From: Hyphomicrobiales bacterium
GTDB taxonomy: Bacteria; Pseudomonadota; Alphaproteobacteria; Rhizobiales; Rhizobiaceae
Length of the DNA stretch: 64,000 bases
Direction: 5' to 3'
Assembly: GCA_900472295.1 (NCBI GenBank)
Contig: UCIA01000021.1
Location: 123,097-187,096 of the forward strand
Shown here: positions 1-9,208 of the stretch, one piece after another
How positions within the stretch are numbered: position 1 is the stretch's first letter
Layout of the letters: each line of letters opens with the position of its first letter
The notes under the pieces: generated by a model
What the model was told of the DNA's origin: nothing
Seen by the model: the letters and a program-made list of their open reading frames with translations, nothing else
Databases searched by the model: none
Program-made: the position numbers and the translations under genes

Positions 1-2336
1 ATGTGCACCGAAAGCTCGGCCCCCTCGCCGGCGAAATCGTCATCCAGCAACGCCAGCGCGACGCTCTTGCCAATTGTGTAGCCATAACCACCGGAGGTGA
101 CGAAGCCGACGCGCCGGCCCTTGTGCCAGACCGGCTCGAAGCCGCTGGCGTCGGCATCGAGCGCATCGATCTCGAGCGTCACGAGCCGTTGCGAGGTGCC
201 GGCTTCGCGTTGCCTGAGGGCGGCGTCACGGCCGATGAAATCGCCCTTGGAAAACGCGATGAAACGGTCGAGGCCGGTTTGCGCCGGCGTATAGGCTTGC
301 GTGAATTCGCGTGACCAGATGCCAAAGCTCTTTTCCAGCCGCAGTGCGTTCAGCGCATAATAACCAACCTCGGCAAGGCCGAGATCCGTGCCGGCCGCAA
401 GCAGGGTTTCGCGCAAGGCGGGATGCATTGTGACGGGACAATTGATCTCGAAGCCGAGCTCGCCGGCGATCGACAGCCGCGCCACGCGGGCGCTCACCAT
501 GCCGATGTCGAACTGGCCGCAAGCCATGAAAGGCAAGGCTTGCGCCGAGACATCCTGATGGGTGGTGCGCTCGACGATCTTGCGGGCGTTCGGCCCGGTG
601 ACGAGGAAGCCGCTGATCGTGTCGGAGATGTCGGTGGCGGAAACACCTTCCCCCGCATGCGCTTCGAACCAGCGCATGTGGAACTCCCTGAGATAGTAGG
701 AGCCCATCAGCCAATATTCGCCGCCGCCCCAATTGAGCACGGTGAGGTCGCCCTTGAGCCGGCCGTCCGGCCCAAGCATCGGCGCCAGCCTTGCCTGCCC
801 GGGCTTGGGCAGTTTCGATGCCAGCAGCCGGTCGAGCCAGGCCTCGGCGCCCGGCCCCGACACAGCGTAGCGCGAGAAGGCCGAGGTATCGACAAGACCG
901 GCGGCACGGCGCACCTGCAATGCCTCGTCGCCGACGATGTCGAAGGCGTTGGAGCGCTTAAGCGTCGTCTCCTCGCGAAAACCTATCGGCGCGAAATAGG
1001 CAGGGATTTCCTGCCCCCAGGAGGCCGTCCACTCGCAGCCGGCGGCCGTCATGCCGTCATAGGCGCCGGGGCGCTTCAGCGGCCGGCCGGCCGGCAGCCG
1101 CTCATTTGGGAAGGTCATGACGAAGCGGCGGGCATAGAACTGGCGCGTCGTCTGCTTGAGATACTCGCGGTTGGCGGCAAAGGCGCCATAGCGGGCGATG
1201 TCCATGCCGAATATGTCGGCTTGCGGTTCGCCATGAATCATCCATTCGGCCAGCGATTTGCCGACGCCGCCGCCCTGGCTGAAGCCGGCCATGACGCCGC
1301 AGGCAACCCAGTAATTCTTCAGGCCCCGCACCGGTCCGACAAGCGGGTTGCCGTCGGGCGTGAAGGTGAAGGCGCCGTTGACCCATTTGCGGATGCCGGC
1401 CTTGGCCAGGCAGGGAAAGCGCTCATAGGCTTTTGTGAGTTCGGGGCTGATGCGGTCGATGTCTTCCGGGATCAGCTCGATGCCGTAATCCCAGGGCGCG
1501 CCGTCCATGTTCCAATGCTTTGGATTTTGCTCATAGACGCCAAGCAGGACGCCTTTGCGCTCCTGCCTGAGATAGGAGAAGCCGTCGAGGTCGACGGCAA
1601 GGCCAAGCTCCTTTTCGAGGGCAGCCACCTCCGGAATGTCCTCGGTGACGAAATAATGATGCTCCATCGGCGTCACCGGCAGGTCGACGCCGGCCATGCG
1701 GCCGACCTGCTTGGCCCACAGGCCGCCGGCATTGACGACATGCTCAGCAACGATCGTGCCCTGTTCGGTCAGCACGTCCCAGCCGCCATCGGCGCGCGGC
1801 TTGAGATCGAGCACACGGTTGCGCAGGATGACATCGGCGCCGCGCTTCTTCGCGGCCCCGGCATAAGCGTGGGTGGTGCCGTAGGGGTCGAGATGGCCTT
1901 CGTTGGAATCGTAGAGGCCCCCCAGCACGCCGCTGACATCGACGATCGGGCAGATTTCCTTGATCTCTTCGGGGGTGACCAGCCGGGCAGTCTCGATGCC
2001 GACCGACTGGAACACAGCCCAGGCCGATTTCAGCCATTCCCAGCGCTGCGGATCGCTCGCCATGTTGACGCCGCCGGTCATGTGCAGGCCGGCATTCTGG
2101 CCGGACTCGACTTCCAGCTCGCGATAGAGCTTGATCGTATAGTCCTGCAGCGCCGCGACATTGGGATCGGCGTTGAGCGCGTGGAAGCCGGCCGCGGCAT
2201 GCCAGGTCGACCCGGCGGTCAGTTCGGCGCGCTCGATCAGCGCCACCTCGCTCCAACCGAAGCGCGCCAGATGGTAGAGCACCGAGGCGCCGACCACGCC
2301 CCCGCCGATGACAACCGCCCGATAATGCGACTTCAC
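1..2336 (-). CDS. FAD-dependent oxidoreductase with C-terminal GcvT domain, sarcosine/dimethylglycine dehydrogenase-like (3' end outside window)
   Basis: The frame runs from a GTG at 2336 off the left edge, so about 778 residues are visible without a stop. The N-terminus has a dinucleotide-binding motif (VIGGGVVGAS) followed by GSTWHAAAG; in dimethylglycine and sarcosine dehydrogenases the His of this motif carries covalent FAD. The first half is a DAO-type oxidase domain. The second half, from about residue 430, is an aminomethyltransferase (GcvT) fold that in these enzymes passes the released one-carbon unit to tetrahydrofolate. By family it demethylates N-methylated glycines; the exact substrate cannot be read from sequence. 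The gene is divergent from a TetR gene 112 bp away, with a palindrome between them that may control both. The start was chosen because the Rossmann motif begins within 10 residues of it. Confidence 0.88.
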   Translation of the reverse strand, partial: MKSHYRAVVIGGGVVGASVLYHLARFGWSEVALIERAELTAGSTWHAAAGFHALNADPNVAALQDYTIKLYRELEVESGQNAGLHMTGGVNMASDPQRWEWLKSAWAVFQSVGIETARLVTPEEIKEICPIVDVSGVLGGLYDSNEGHLDPYGTTHAYAGAAKKRGADVILRNRVLDLKPRADGGWDVLTEQGTIVAEHVVNAGGLWAKQVGRMAGVDLPVTPMEHHYFVTEDIPEVAALEKELGLAVDLDGFSYLRQERKGVLLGVYEQNPKHWNMDGAPWDYGIELIPEDIDRISPELTKAYERFPCLAKAGIRKWVNGAFTFTPDGNPLVGPVRGLKNYWVACGVMAGFSQGGGVGKSLAEWMIHGEPQADIFGMDIARYGAFAANREYLKQTTRQFYARRFVMTFPNERLPAGRPLKRPGAYDGMTAAGCEWTASWGQEIPAYFAPIGFREETTLKRSNAFDIVGDEALQVRRAAGLVDTSAFSRYAVSGPGAEAWLDRLLASKLPKPGQARLAPMLGPDGRLKGDLTVLNWGGGEYWLMGSYYLREFHMRWFEAHAGEGVSATDISDTISGFLVTGPNARKIVERTTHQDVSAQALPFMACGQFDIGMVSARVARLSIAGELGFEINCPVTMHPALRETLLAAGTDLGLAEVGYYALNALRLEKSFGIWSREFTQAYTPAQTGLDRFIAFSKGDFIGRDAALRQREAGTSQRLVTLEIDALDADASGFEPVWHKGRRVGFVTSGGYGYTIGKSVALALLDDDFAGEGAELSVH

Positions 2337-2377
2337 GAGCCTCTCCCTCTCGTTCCCAAGCCCATACGATACATCTA

Positions 2378-2409
2378 CTGGACACACGTGTCTAGACACT
2401 TATGTCCAG
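2378..2409. promoter_or_regulatory. Nested palindrome, candidate TetR operator
   Basis: A perfect 12-bp palindrome GTGTCTAGACAC (2388-2399) sits at the centre of a larger inverted repeat with CTGGACA at 2378-2384 and TGTCCAG at 2403-2409. It lies in the 112-bp gap between the divergent oxidoreductase (start 2336) and TetR gene (start 2449). Position and symmetry are those expected for an autoregulatory operator controlling both genes. That the neighbouring TetR protein binds it is inference. Confidence 0.65.
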
Positions 2410-2448
2410 AGCTTGCACGACGCTCTCCGCCATGCCACTTGTGGGTCC

Positions 2449-3087
2449 ATGATCATGATCGCACCCCAGGACGACCCGGCGCCCGGCAACATCAAGGCGA
2501 CCCGCTCGGACTGGATCAATCTGGCGCTGCAGACGCTGGTCTCGGACGGCATAGAGAGCGTGCGGGTGCTGACGCTCGGCCAGAAGCTCGGCGTCTCGCG
2601 GTCGAGCTTCTATTGGTATTTCCAGAGCCGCCAGGATTTGCTCGACCAGTTGCTCGCCCATTGGCATGACACCAACACCAAGGCGATCGTCGAGCGCGCA
2701 AACCGGCCGGCCGAGACGATCATCGTGGCCGTCCTGAACGTCTTCGAGTGCTGGGCCGACGAGCGCCTGTTCGATCCACGGCTCGATTTTGCCGTCCGTG
2801 AATGGGCACGGCGCTCCGACGATGTTCGCGCCGCCATCGACCAGGCCGACAACGACCGTCTCGGCGCCATCCGCGCGATGTATCGCCGGCACGGCTATGG
2901 CGAGGAAGACGCCTTCATCCGGGCGCGCGTGCTTTATTACATGCAGATCGGCTATTACGTGCTTGACCTCAAGGAGCCGGTCGAAGCACGCGTCAGCCAT
3001 CTCGCCGCCTATCTGCGCGCCTTCACCGGCCAGGAGCCGAGCGAAGCGGATGTGGCGCATTTCATGCACTTCATCGGCGCTCGCTGA
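2449..3087 (+). CDS. TetR/AcrR family transcriptional regulator
   Basis: A 212-aa one-domain repressor. The N-terminal helix-turn-helix covers roughly residues 16-60, with the typical recognition stretch VSRSSFYWYFQSRQDLL. The remainder is a helical ligand-binding domain of family-typical length. ATG 2449 was preferred over an in-frame start at 2413 because the earlier codons add a non-conserved tail and lie close to the palindrome at 2378-2409. The divergent partner is a methylated-amine FAD enzyme, so the effector may be an N-methylglycine or related compound; this is inference from position only. No close paralogue with known function could be recognised. Confidence 0.88.
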   Translation: MIMIAPQDDPAPGNIKATRSDWINLALQTLVSDGIESVRVLTLGQKLGVSRSSFYWYFQSRQDLLDQLLAHWHDTNTKAIVERANRPAETIIVAVLNVFECWADERLFDPRLDFAVREWARRSDDVRAAIDQADNDRLGAIRAMYRRHGYGEEDAFIRARVLYYMQIGYYVLDLKEPVEARVSHLAAYLRAFTGQEPSEADVAHFMHFIGAR

Positions 3088-3235
3088 TAGCAGCCTCGCA
3101 GTCAACAAACCGTGCGGTGTGGCCTGGCTGCCCTTGTGAGCCGGGCTGAAATGGACGAATAGTCTTCGCCGGGAGTGCCCGCCCTGAAATTGCCTGCTTG
3201 CGGTTCTCAGGTTCTGGGTGGGGTGAGTTTCGGGA

Positions 3236-5395
3236 ATGGCCAGTCCTTTAGAACGACGTCCAAGACGAAGAGGTCCGATCGCCGCCGCACTGCTGGCGGT
3301 GGATGCGTGGATCGATTCCTCGCTCTACGAGATCGGCTTCAAGGCGGGCCAGTTCTGGGAAACGGCGACCATTTTTTCGCGACGCTTCCGCGTCAAAGGC
3401 TGGCGGCGCGGCATCGTCGAGGTGCTGAGCGAAGGTTTTACCATGGGCGCCGGCGGCATCGTCGTGCTGCTCGCGCTGGCCATGCCGGCCTTCCAGATCA
3501 CCACAGGCGACTGGCGCAGCCAAGGTGATTTCGCCGTCACCTTCCTCGATCGCTACGGCAATGAGATCGGCCAGCGCGGTATCATCCAACGCGATTCCGT
3601 GCCGGTCGACGAGATGCCGGACCATGTCATCAAGGCAGTGCTGGCGACCGAGGACCGGCGTTTCTTCGAGCATTACGGCATCGACGTGCTCGGCCTGTCG
3701 CGCGCCATCTTCGAGAATGTGCGGGCCAATTCCGTCGTCCAGGGCGGCTCCAGCATCACCCAGCAGCTGGCCAAGAACCTGTTCCTGTCCAACGAGCGGA
3801 CCTTGCAGCGCAAGATCAAGGAAGCCTTCCTGTCATTATGGCTGGAGGCCAATCTGTCGAAGAAGGAAATCCTGCAGCTCTATCTCGACCGCGCCTATAT
3901 GGGCGGCGGTACATTCGGCATCGAGGCGGCGGCGGATTTCTATTTCGACAAGAGCGTCAAGGATCTGAACCTCGCCGAGGCGGCGATGCTGGCCGGCCTG
4001 TTCAAGGCGCCGACCAAATACGCCCCGCATATCAACCTGCCGGCTGCCCGCGCGCGCGCCAATGTGGTGCTGTCCAATCTCGTCGATTCCGGTTTCATGA
4101 CCGAGGGCCAGGTGCTGCAGGCAAGGCTGCATCCTGCTGAGATCGTCGATCGCGGCGAGCAGAAAAGCCCTGACTATTACCTCGACTGGGCCTTTGACGA
4201 GGTCAAGAAGATCGCCAAGCCCGGCCAGCATTCGCTGGTCGCCCACACCACCTTCGATGCCAACATCCAGAAGGCGGCGGAAGAATCCGTCGAATTTCAC
4301 CTCCGTCAATTCGGCAAGGAATACAACGTCACCGAAGGCGCCGTTGTGGTGATCGAGACCAATGGCGCGGTGCGTGCCATTGTCGGCGGCCGCGACTATG
4401 GCGCCAGCCAGTTCAACCGCGCCACCAAGGCGCTGCGCCAGACCGGCTCCTCGTTCAAACCCTATGTCTACGCCACGGCGATGGAACATGGATTTACGCC
4501 GGATTCCGTTGTTTCAGGCGGGCCGATCAGCTGGGGCGGCTGGTCGCCGCACAATTACAATGGCGGCTCGGCCGGCAATGTGACGCTGACTACGGCGATC
4601 GCCAAATCAATCAACACGGTGCCGGTGCGGTTGGCCAAGGACTATCTCGGCATCGACCCGATCAAGAAGATGGCTGAATCGATGGGCGTGGAGACGCCGC
4701 TCGAAGGGCACAAGACGATGGTGCTCGGCACGTCGGGCATGACGGTGATGGACCAGGCGACGGGCTACAGCGTGTTTGCCCAGAACGGCTTCGTCGGCTC
4801 CAGGCACGGCATCACCCAACTCGTCACCCGTACCGGCGAGGTCGTCTACGACTTCGCCAAGGATGCGCCGCCGCCGCACCGGGTGTTGTCGGAACAGGCG
4901 CTGGCATACATGAACACCATGCTGGCGGCAGTGCCGGTGATCGGCACGGCGCGGCGCGCGCAGCTGCCCAACATCGTCGTTGCCGGCAAAACCGGCACGA
5001 CGCAGTCCTATCGCGACGCCTGGTTCGTCGGCTTCACCGGCAATTACACGGCTGCAGTATGGCTCGGCAATGACGATTTCTCGCAGACGCGGAACATGAC
5101 CGGCGGCACGCTGCCGGCGATGGTGTGGCAGCGGCTGATGGTCTATGCGCACCAGAACATCGACCTGAAGCCGATCCCCGGCCTCGAAAAGCCCTTCGTC
5201 GACGAGGCGATCGCGGCCAAGGCCGAGGAGGCGGAGAAGAAAAAGGCCGACCAGGCAGCGGCGGATGCCGCAGCCGAGCGCCCGCCGGTGCTGTCCAGCC
5301 GCACGACGCAGACGCTGCGCGAGATGACCAAGGTGTTCCAGGCCGCCCCCGTGCTCGGCGCACCGTCCGCGCCGGAGACGCTGTCGGCGCTCTGA
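3236..5395 (+). CDS. Class A penicillin-binding protein, PBP1A-like (glycosyltransferase + transpeptidase)
   Basis: A 719-aa bifunctional cell-wall synthase that polymerises lipid II and cross-links peptidoglycan in the periplasm. One N-terminal membrane segment lies at about residues 65-90. The GT51 domain follows, with catalytic Glu139 in ATEDRRFFEHYG and the QGGSSITQQLAKN motif. The transpeptidase domain has SSFK with nucleophile Ser405, SxN in AKSINT, and KTGT at Lys585. A low-complexity Ala/Lys/Glu tail follows residue 660. It is shorter than canonical PBP1A (about 800-850 aa) and shows no clear OB-type insert between the catalytic domains. It stands alone; the next gene begins 74 bp downstream on the same strand. 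Confidence 0.95.
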   Translation: MASPLERRPRRRGPIAAALLAVDAWIDSSLYEIGFKAGQFWETATIFSRRFRVKGWRRGIVEVLSEGFTMGAGGIVVLLALAMPAFQITTGDWRSQGDFAVTFLDRYGNEIGQRGIIQRDSVPVDEMPDHVIKAVLATEDRRFFEHYGIDVLGLSRAIFENVRANSVVQGGSSITQQLAKNLFLSNERTLQRKIKEAFLSLWLEANLSKKEILQLYLDRAYMGGGTFGIEAAADFYFDKSVKDLNLAEAAMLAGLFKAPTKYAPHINLPAARARANVVLSNLVDSGFMTEGQVLQARLHPAEIVDRGEQKSPDYYLDWAFDEVKKIAKPGQHSLVAHTTFDANIQKAAEESVEFHLRQFGKEYNVTEGAVVVIETNGAVRAIVGGRDYGASQFNRATKALRQTGSSFKPYVYATAMEHGFTPDSVVSGGPISWGGWSPHNYNGGSAGNVTLTTAIAKSINTVPVRLAKDYLGIDPIKKMAESMGVETPLEGHKTMVLGTSGMTVMDQATGYSVFAQNGFVGSRHGITQLVTRTGEVVYDFAKDAPPPHRVLSEQALAYMNTMLAAVPVIGTARRAQLPNIVVAGKTGTTQSYRDAWFVGFTGNYTAAVWLGNDDFSQTRNMTGGTLPAMVWQRLMVYAHQNIDLKPIPGLEKPFVDEAIAAKAEEAEKKKADQAAADAAAERPPVLSSRTTQTLREMTKVFQAAPVLGAPSAPETLSAL

Positions 5396-5469
5396 CCGCC
5401 ATTCCCCCGCTTGCCCTGCGGCCTGCCCCGCTATATCCCCGAACGACAATTCTCTCGTCCCGGTTCTTC

Positions 5470-6054
5470 ATGCTCAAGACCGCCTTGCTCACCTTGCTTT
5501 CGCTTGCCATAGCCATCGGTGGCGGCGGCAGCAGCGTCTGGTATGCGCTGCAGGCGCAGAGCGGCGTCGGCGCGATCAGCATCGGCCAATGGACCGCCTT
5601 CCCCGAGATCGGCACGCAAAATGCCGACCCCTATTCCAAGGCCCGCGTGGCGCGCGAAGGCGTCTTGGCGCTCGGCAAGGCCGAGGGCCTGTCCTTCATC
5701 GCCGAACGCGATGCAGCCGGCGACGAGCTTCAGCGGCAATGCGACTACAGGATCGAAGGCGGATTCCCCACCGCCCGGTTCTGGACGCTTTATGCCGCCG
5801 ATCAGTCGCTCGGCGTGGTCGACACCGGCAAGCCGAGGCTGGCGGCGCTGCAATCCTACCAGGTGCTGCGCCAGCCCGACAATTCGGTGGTCATTGCCGT
5901 CGGCAATCGGCCAGCGCCTGGCAACTGGCTTTTGACCGGCGGCTTCGGCCGGATGTATTTCGTGCTCACCTTCTACGACACGCCGATTGCCTCGAGCACC
6001 GGCCTTTCCGACGTGACGCTGCCGCGCATCGTCAAGGCAGGCTGCAATGCGTAG
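5470..6054 (+). CDS. DUF1214 domain-containing protein
   Basis: A 194-aa protein with a signal-anchor helix (about residues 3-25), followed by a domain with the features of DUF1214: the run GGFPTARFWTLYAAD and a C-terminal RMYFVLTFYDTP stretch. DUF1214 and DUF1254 are usually two halves of one secreted protein of unknown function; here they are separate genes. The stop overlaps the start of the DUF1254 gene by 8 bp, so the two are probably co-translated and may form one complex on the outer face of the inner membrane. No enzymatic residues can be named. No strong ribosome-binding site is visible before ATG 5470. Confidence 0.85.
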   Translation: MLKTALLTLLSLAIAIGGGGSSVWYALQAQSGVGAISIGQWTAFPEIGTQNADPYSKARVAREGVLALGKAEGLSFIAERDAAGDELQRQCDYRIEGGFPTARFWTLYAADQSLGVVDTGKPRLAALQSYQVLRQPDNSVVIAVGNRPAPGNWLLTGGFGRMYFVLTFYDTPIASSTGLSDVTLPRIVKAGCNA

Positions 6055-6595
6055 GCTGCTGCACGCCATCCTGCTCGGCCTGCTGGGCGCCGGCATCGTC
6101 CACATCGTCGTTTTGTTGCTGGTACCGGAATTTACCGAGCGCGATGCCTGGTCGCGGCTGGCAATGGCTTCCGACCTCTACAAGATGACCAGGCTCGACG
6201 CCGAGGCCGGCGGCGCGCCGGTGGTAAAGTCGGTCGACCCGCTGTTTTACGCCGCCGCCTGCCGCTTCGATCTCGCCGAAGGCATGGTGCGCATAAAGGC
6301 GCCGGGCAGCGTGCCGTTCTGGTCGGTCTCGGTCTATGGCCGCAACGGCCACAATTTCTATTCCTTCAACGACCACACGGCGACCGGCAGCAAGCTCGAC
6401 ACCGTGGTGCTGACGCCGGCGCAGATGATCGACGTGCGCCGGGAACTTCCGGAAGACCTGCAAGGGGCGATCTTCGTCGAAGCGCCGATCGAGGAAGGCA
6501 TCTTCGTCATCCGCGCCTTCGTACCCGACGACAGCTGGAAGCCGATAGTCGAACAGTTTCTGGAGCAGAGCTCCTGCGAACTGCAGGACTACTGA
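6047..6595 (+). CDS. DUF1254 domain-containing protein
   Basis: A 182-aa protein with one N-terminal hydrophobic helix (about residues 5-27). A DUF1254-like domain follows, including DPLFYAAACRFDL and a VPFWSVSVYGRNGHNFYSFN stretch typical of the family. Function is unknown. It overlaps the upstream DUF1214 gene by 8 bp (the start is inside the last codons of the other gene), implying translational coupling. In many bacteria the two domains occur in one polypeptide in the order DUF1254-DUF1214; here they are split and the gene order is reversed. Confidence 0.85.
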   Translation: MRRLLHAILLGLLGAGIVHIVVLLLVPEFTERDAWSRLAMASDLYKMTRLDAEAGGAPVVKSVDPLFYAAACRFDLAEGMVRIKAPGSVPFWSVSVYGRNGHNFYSFNDHTATGSKLDTVVLTPAQMIDVRRELPEDLQGAIFVEAPIEEGIFVIRAFVPDDSWKPIVEQFLEQSSCELQDY

Positions 6596-6613
6596 TTTCA
6601 GCCTGTTACCAGG

Positions 6614-6802
6614 TCAGTGATGCGGAACAGGCGTTCGCGGCGTGCCTGGCTTGTCCGCTTCGGCCGGCCGCGCCTCACCCGCCAATGGCGGATGCTCGTA
6701 GCGGACGCCGGGGAAAATGATCACCGCCGCCGGCGTGCCGGTGTCCTGAACTGCTCGATTGACTGGTGCCGATCGCGGCACGAAAGACAGTACCATGCCC
6801 AT
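6614..6802 (-). CDS. Small hypothetical protein (62 aa)
   Basis: A short frame with ATG at 6802 and a purine-rich GAGAGGAA element about 11 nt upstream. It begins MGMVLSFVPRSAP and contains an AAVIIFPGVRYE block followed by a Pro/Ala-rich tail. The pattern MxxVxSF...IIxPGVRxE resembles small, uncharacterised Hyphomicrobiales proteins, which is the main reason to call it. It is convergent with the DUF1254 gene, 18 bp away. No function can be proposed. Codon use fits a real gene but the length makes this only a moderate call. Confidence 0.5.
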   Translation of the reverse strand: MGMVLSFVPRSAPVNRAVQDTGTPAAVIIFPGVRYEHPPLAGEARPAEADKPGTPRTPVPHH

Positions 6803-6992
6803 GGTTCGCGTATTCCTCTCGGTTGCCCCGGAGCACAACGCAACGCCTCCAAATGTGATTAAGGCAGGCAGAGGGTTAACGGAGCGCTAACGGATCGCGG
6901 CTAATTTGATGTTTGTTCCCGGCCTCACGCGAAACCGACACAGTTGCGGTTGAGCATGGTCCGGGTTGTGTCGAGTATCGGGCGTATCTTCC

Positions 6993-8000
6993 GTGTCAGC
7001 TTCGGATTTCAGGCAAATCGCCATACGGGCGGAATCGGGAAAGGCCGAAAGGCTGTTTCGCGCCGCTGTGTCGGCGTTCTGCTCGCTGACCCGCCCGTCG
7101 CGCCGCGAGATCGCCCAGCTCGAGGATTTGACGCTGCCGCTGTTCGACAGCGTGTCGGTCGAATCGCGCCGCTATGTCGCCGCCGCGCTTTCAGAATGCG
7201 AATATGCCCCGGCGGGCCTGGTGCGGCGGCTCTGCGAGGAACCGGTCGATGTCTGCGCGCCTCTGCTTGTCCGTTCGCGGGCGCTGGGCGATATCGACCT
7301 GATCGCGCTGATTGGCCGCCACGGCCTGCCGCATGCGCGCGCCATTGCCCGCCGCAAGGATTTGAACCCGACCATCGCGCAATTGATCAAGGCGCTGGAG
7401 AGACCGACCCTGGTGCGGGTGCGGCAGCCTGAGCCGATCGCCGAAGCGGCGGTCGATAGTGCCGAACCTGTTCCTGCCAGGCCCGATGAGCGGACGCCCG
7501 GCAGCGCCGCGGAAAACGCCAGGCGCCGGTTGCGCACGATGATGCTCCCTGATGGCGAGACGACTTCCGTCAATCACTTCGTCGGCTCTTCGACCTACGG
7601 CAAGCTGCGCGAAACGGCGCTGACAGGCAACGCCGCCTTCTTCCAGACCGCGCTCGCCGACGCGCTCGACATCGACTTTTCGACGGCGCGCGTGCTGACC
7701 GAACATTCGAGCTATCTCTCGCTGCTCGCCGCCTTGCGGGCGCTCGACCTCAGCGAGGACAAGGCCTTCCTGATCACGGTCGCCGTCTATCCCCGCGAGT
7801 TTCCGCACCCGCAGGCGATCCGCATCTTCCTCGACCGCTACCGCCTGCTGCACCACGAAGCAGCCCTCGACAAGGTGCGCGGCTGGAAGGCCGAAACGCT
7901 GTCGACGGCCATTCGCGGCAACGTGCACGTCGCCGCAAACGCCGATCAGGCGCCGGATGGCGACAAGGCCAGCTTAGGGGCCAGCCTCAAGGCGTCTTGA
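6993..8000 (+). CDS. DUF2336 domain-containing protein
   Basis: About 335 aa, mostly helical, matching the alphaproteobacterial DUF2336 family: an N-terminal LTRPSRREIAQLEDLTLPLF block, then helical repeats such as VSVESRRYVAAALSECEYAP that resemble HEAT-like packing. It is soluble, with no signal or membrane segment. GTG 6993 (VSASDFRQ) is preferred because conservation appears to start there; an in-frame TTG at 6966 would add nine residues. Function is unknown. It overlaps the 3' end of the convergent DUF1491 gene by 14 bp. Confidence 0.8.
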   Translation: MSASDFRQIAIRAESGKAERLFRAAVSAFCSLTRPSRREIAQLEDLTLPLFDSVSVESRRYVAAALSECEYAPAGLVRRLCEEPVDVCAPLLVRSRALGDIDLIALIGRHGLPHARAIARRKDLNPTIAQLIKALERPTLVRVRQPEPIAEAAVDSAEPVPARPDERTPGSAAENARRRLRTMMLPDGETTSVNHFVGSSTYGKLRETALTGNAAFFQTALADALDIDFSTARVLTEHSSYLSLLAALRALDLSEDKAFLITVAVYPREFPHPQAIRIFLDRYRLLHHEAALDKVRGWKAETLSTAIRGNVHVAANADQAPDGDKASLGASLKAS

Positions 8001-8334
8001 CGGAGAGAAGCTCTTCGACGGGAACCGAGCCGGCCTCGATCTCGACCACCCAGATGTCGGGATCGAATTTTTTCTCCCGCTCCAGCCTCGCATCGAACGG
8101 ACCGGCATCGTCGCCGGTACCGAGCAAGGTGAAAAACCGGTCGTCCGGTTTGTCCGAATCGTAGCTCGTCTGCGGCGCCGGGCCGAACAGGGAGATCTCG
8201 CCCATTCGACCGCGCGAAAGCACGAAGACGGCCCCAGCCTCGGTTGCGCCGCGCTTGACGACGGCCGCAAAGCCGCCGGCGCCGAAGACACGGCGCAGCA
8301 AGGCTGAGACCCAAAGATCGGTGGTTACGCGCAT
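7987..8334 (-). CDS. DUF1491 family protein
   Basis: A 115-aa protein that matches DUF1491, a small alphaproteobacterial family of unknown function. Diagnostic stretches are the N-terminal DLWVSALLRR, a central GAVFVLSRG, and FDPDIWVVEIE near the C-terminus. It has no signal peptide or membrane helix. It probably belongs with the minus-strand genes to its right (peptidoglycan-binding protein and histidine kinase), separated from them by 73 bp. Its last 14 bp overlap the end of the convergent DUF2336 gene. Confidence 0.85.
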   Translation of the reverse strand: MRVTTDLWVSALLRRVFGAGGFAAVVKRGATEAGAVFVLSRGRMGEISLFGPAPQTSYDSDKPDDRFFTLLGTGDDAGPFDARLEREKKFDPDIWVVEIEAGSVPVEELLSVKTP

Positions 8335-8407
8335 GGCAGGGTTCTGGACGACATGCGCAGCGTCTTAGCCGGAAATTCGGCCATCCGCGAGCGGTCGCTT
8401 TGACCGC

Positions 8408-9208
8408 TCAGTTGGTCAGGCCGATCTCGCGCATCTTGACGTAGACGACCTCGTCGGGCTCGCCGGTCTCCGGCAGGCCGAACAGCGATTGGAATTCCTT
8501 GATCGCCGCCTTGGTGCGGGCGCCGACGACGCCGTCGAGCTGCATGTCGTCATTGCCGAATGCCTTTAGCCCGGCCTGGATTTTGATGATACGCGCATCG
8601 GGCGCCTGGGCGGATGCCGGCGCCGAGACCGGGATGGCAACCGGCGCAGTGGTGGGAAGAGCCGTGGGCGCGGCGGCGGGAGCAGCGGCCATGTCCACAG
8701 GCCGCGGCGCGGGATGCGGGATGCCCGCCGTCGTCTGCTTGGCGCCGAGTTGGTCGAGCAGCACGGCGTCGATCTCGCCGGAGGCCGGCAGGCCGACCTT
8801 CTGCTGGTAGGCCTGGATCGCCTTGCGCGTGTTGGGGCCGGTAATGCCGTCGACGGTGCCGGAATAGAAATCGAGGTCCTTGAGGATACCTTGCACCTGC
8901 TCGACCGTCGGGTCGCTCTTTACCGGCGCCGGGCCTGGCCGAACGATGTTGATGGTGGTTTCGGGTTCGTCCGTGCCAGCACGCGGAAAACCCTCGATGC
9001 TGCGGGTGGCGAAGAAGGCCCCGGCATGCGGAAACGGCTGATACCACAAGGCGTTGGCGGAAACGTAGAACAGCGTCACCAGGAAGGCGGTCGAGCCGCC
9101 GACCAGGACCGGATTGCGCGAGATCGCGCCGCCGAGCGCAATCGCGCCGGTCTCGAAGGCGTTGCTGCGGCGCTTGACCGCCTTAGCCTGTTTTGCGGAG
9201 CGAGCCAT
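8408..9208 (-). CDS. Membrane-anchored protein with two peptidoglycan-binding (PG_binding_1) domains
   Basis: A 266-aa protein. The basic N-terminus (MARSAKQAKAVKRRS) and one membrane helix at about residues 33-53 place the rest in the periplasm. Two PG_binding_1 repeats follow: about residues 98-150 (VDGITGPNTRKAIQAYQ) and about 210-262 (LDGVVGARTKAAIKEFQ), joined by an Ala/Pro-rich linker. These modules bind peptidoglycan; no hydrolase domain is present. ATG 9208 is supported by an AAAGGGGA ribosome-binding site. The start lies inside the 3' end of the histidine kinase gene (26-bp overlap), so the two are translationally linked and may form one envelope-sensing pair. Confidence 0.85.
   Translation of the reverse strand: MARSAKQAKAVKRRSNAFETGAIALGGAISRNPVLVGGSTAFLVTLFYVSANALWYQPFPHAGAFFATRSIEGFPRAGTDEPETTINIVRPGPAPVKSDPTVEQVQGILKDLDFYSGTVDGITGPNTRKAIQAYQQKVGLPASGEIDAVLLDQLGAKQTTAGIPHPAPRPVDMAAAPAAAPTALPTTAPVAIPVSAPASAQAPDARIIKIQAGLKAFGNDDMQLDGVVGARTKAAIKEFQSLFGLPETGEPDEVVYVKMREIGLTN

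Noticed and set aside
423..2669. A 748-codon plus-strand open frame opposite the oxidoreductase gene
   Set aside because: It is an antisense shadow in high-GC DNA. The minus strand encodes a clear FAD/GcvT protein over the same bases, while this frame has no domain and crosses into the TetR gene.
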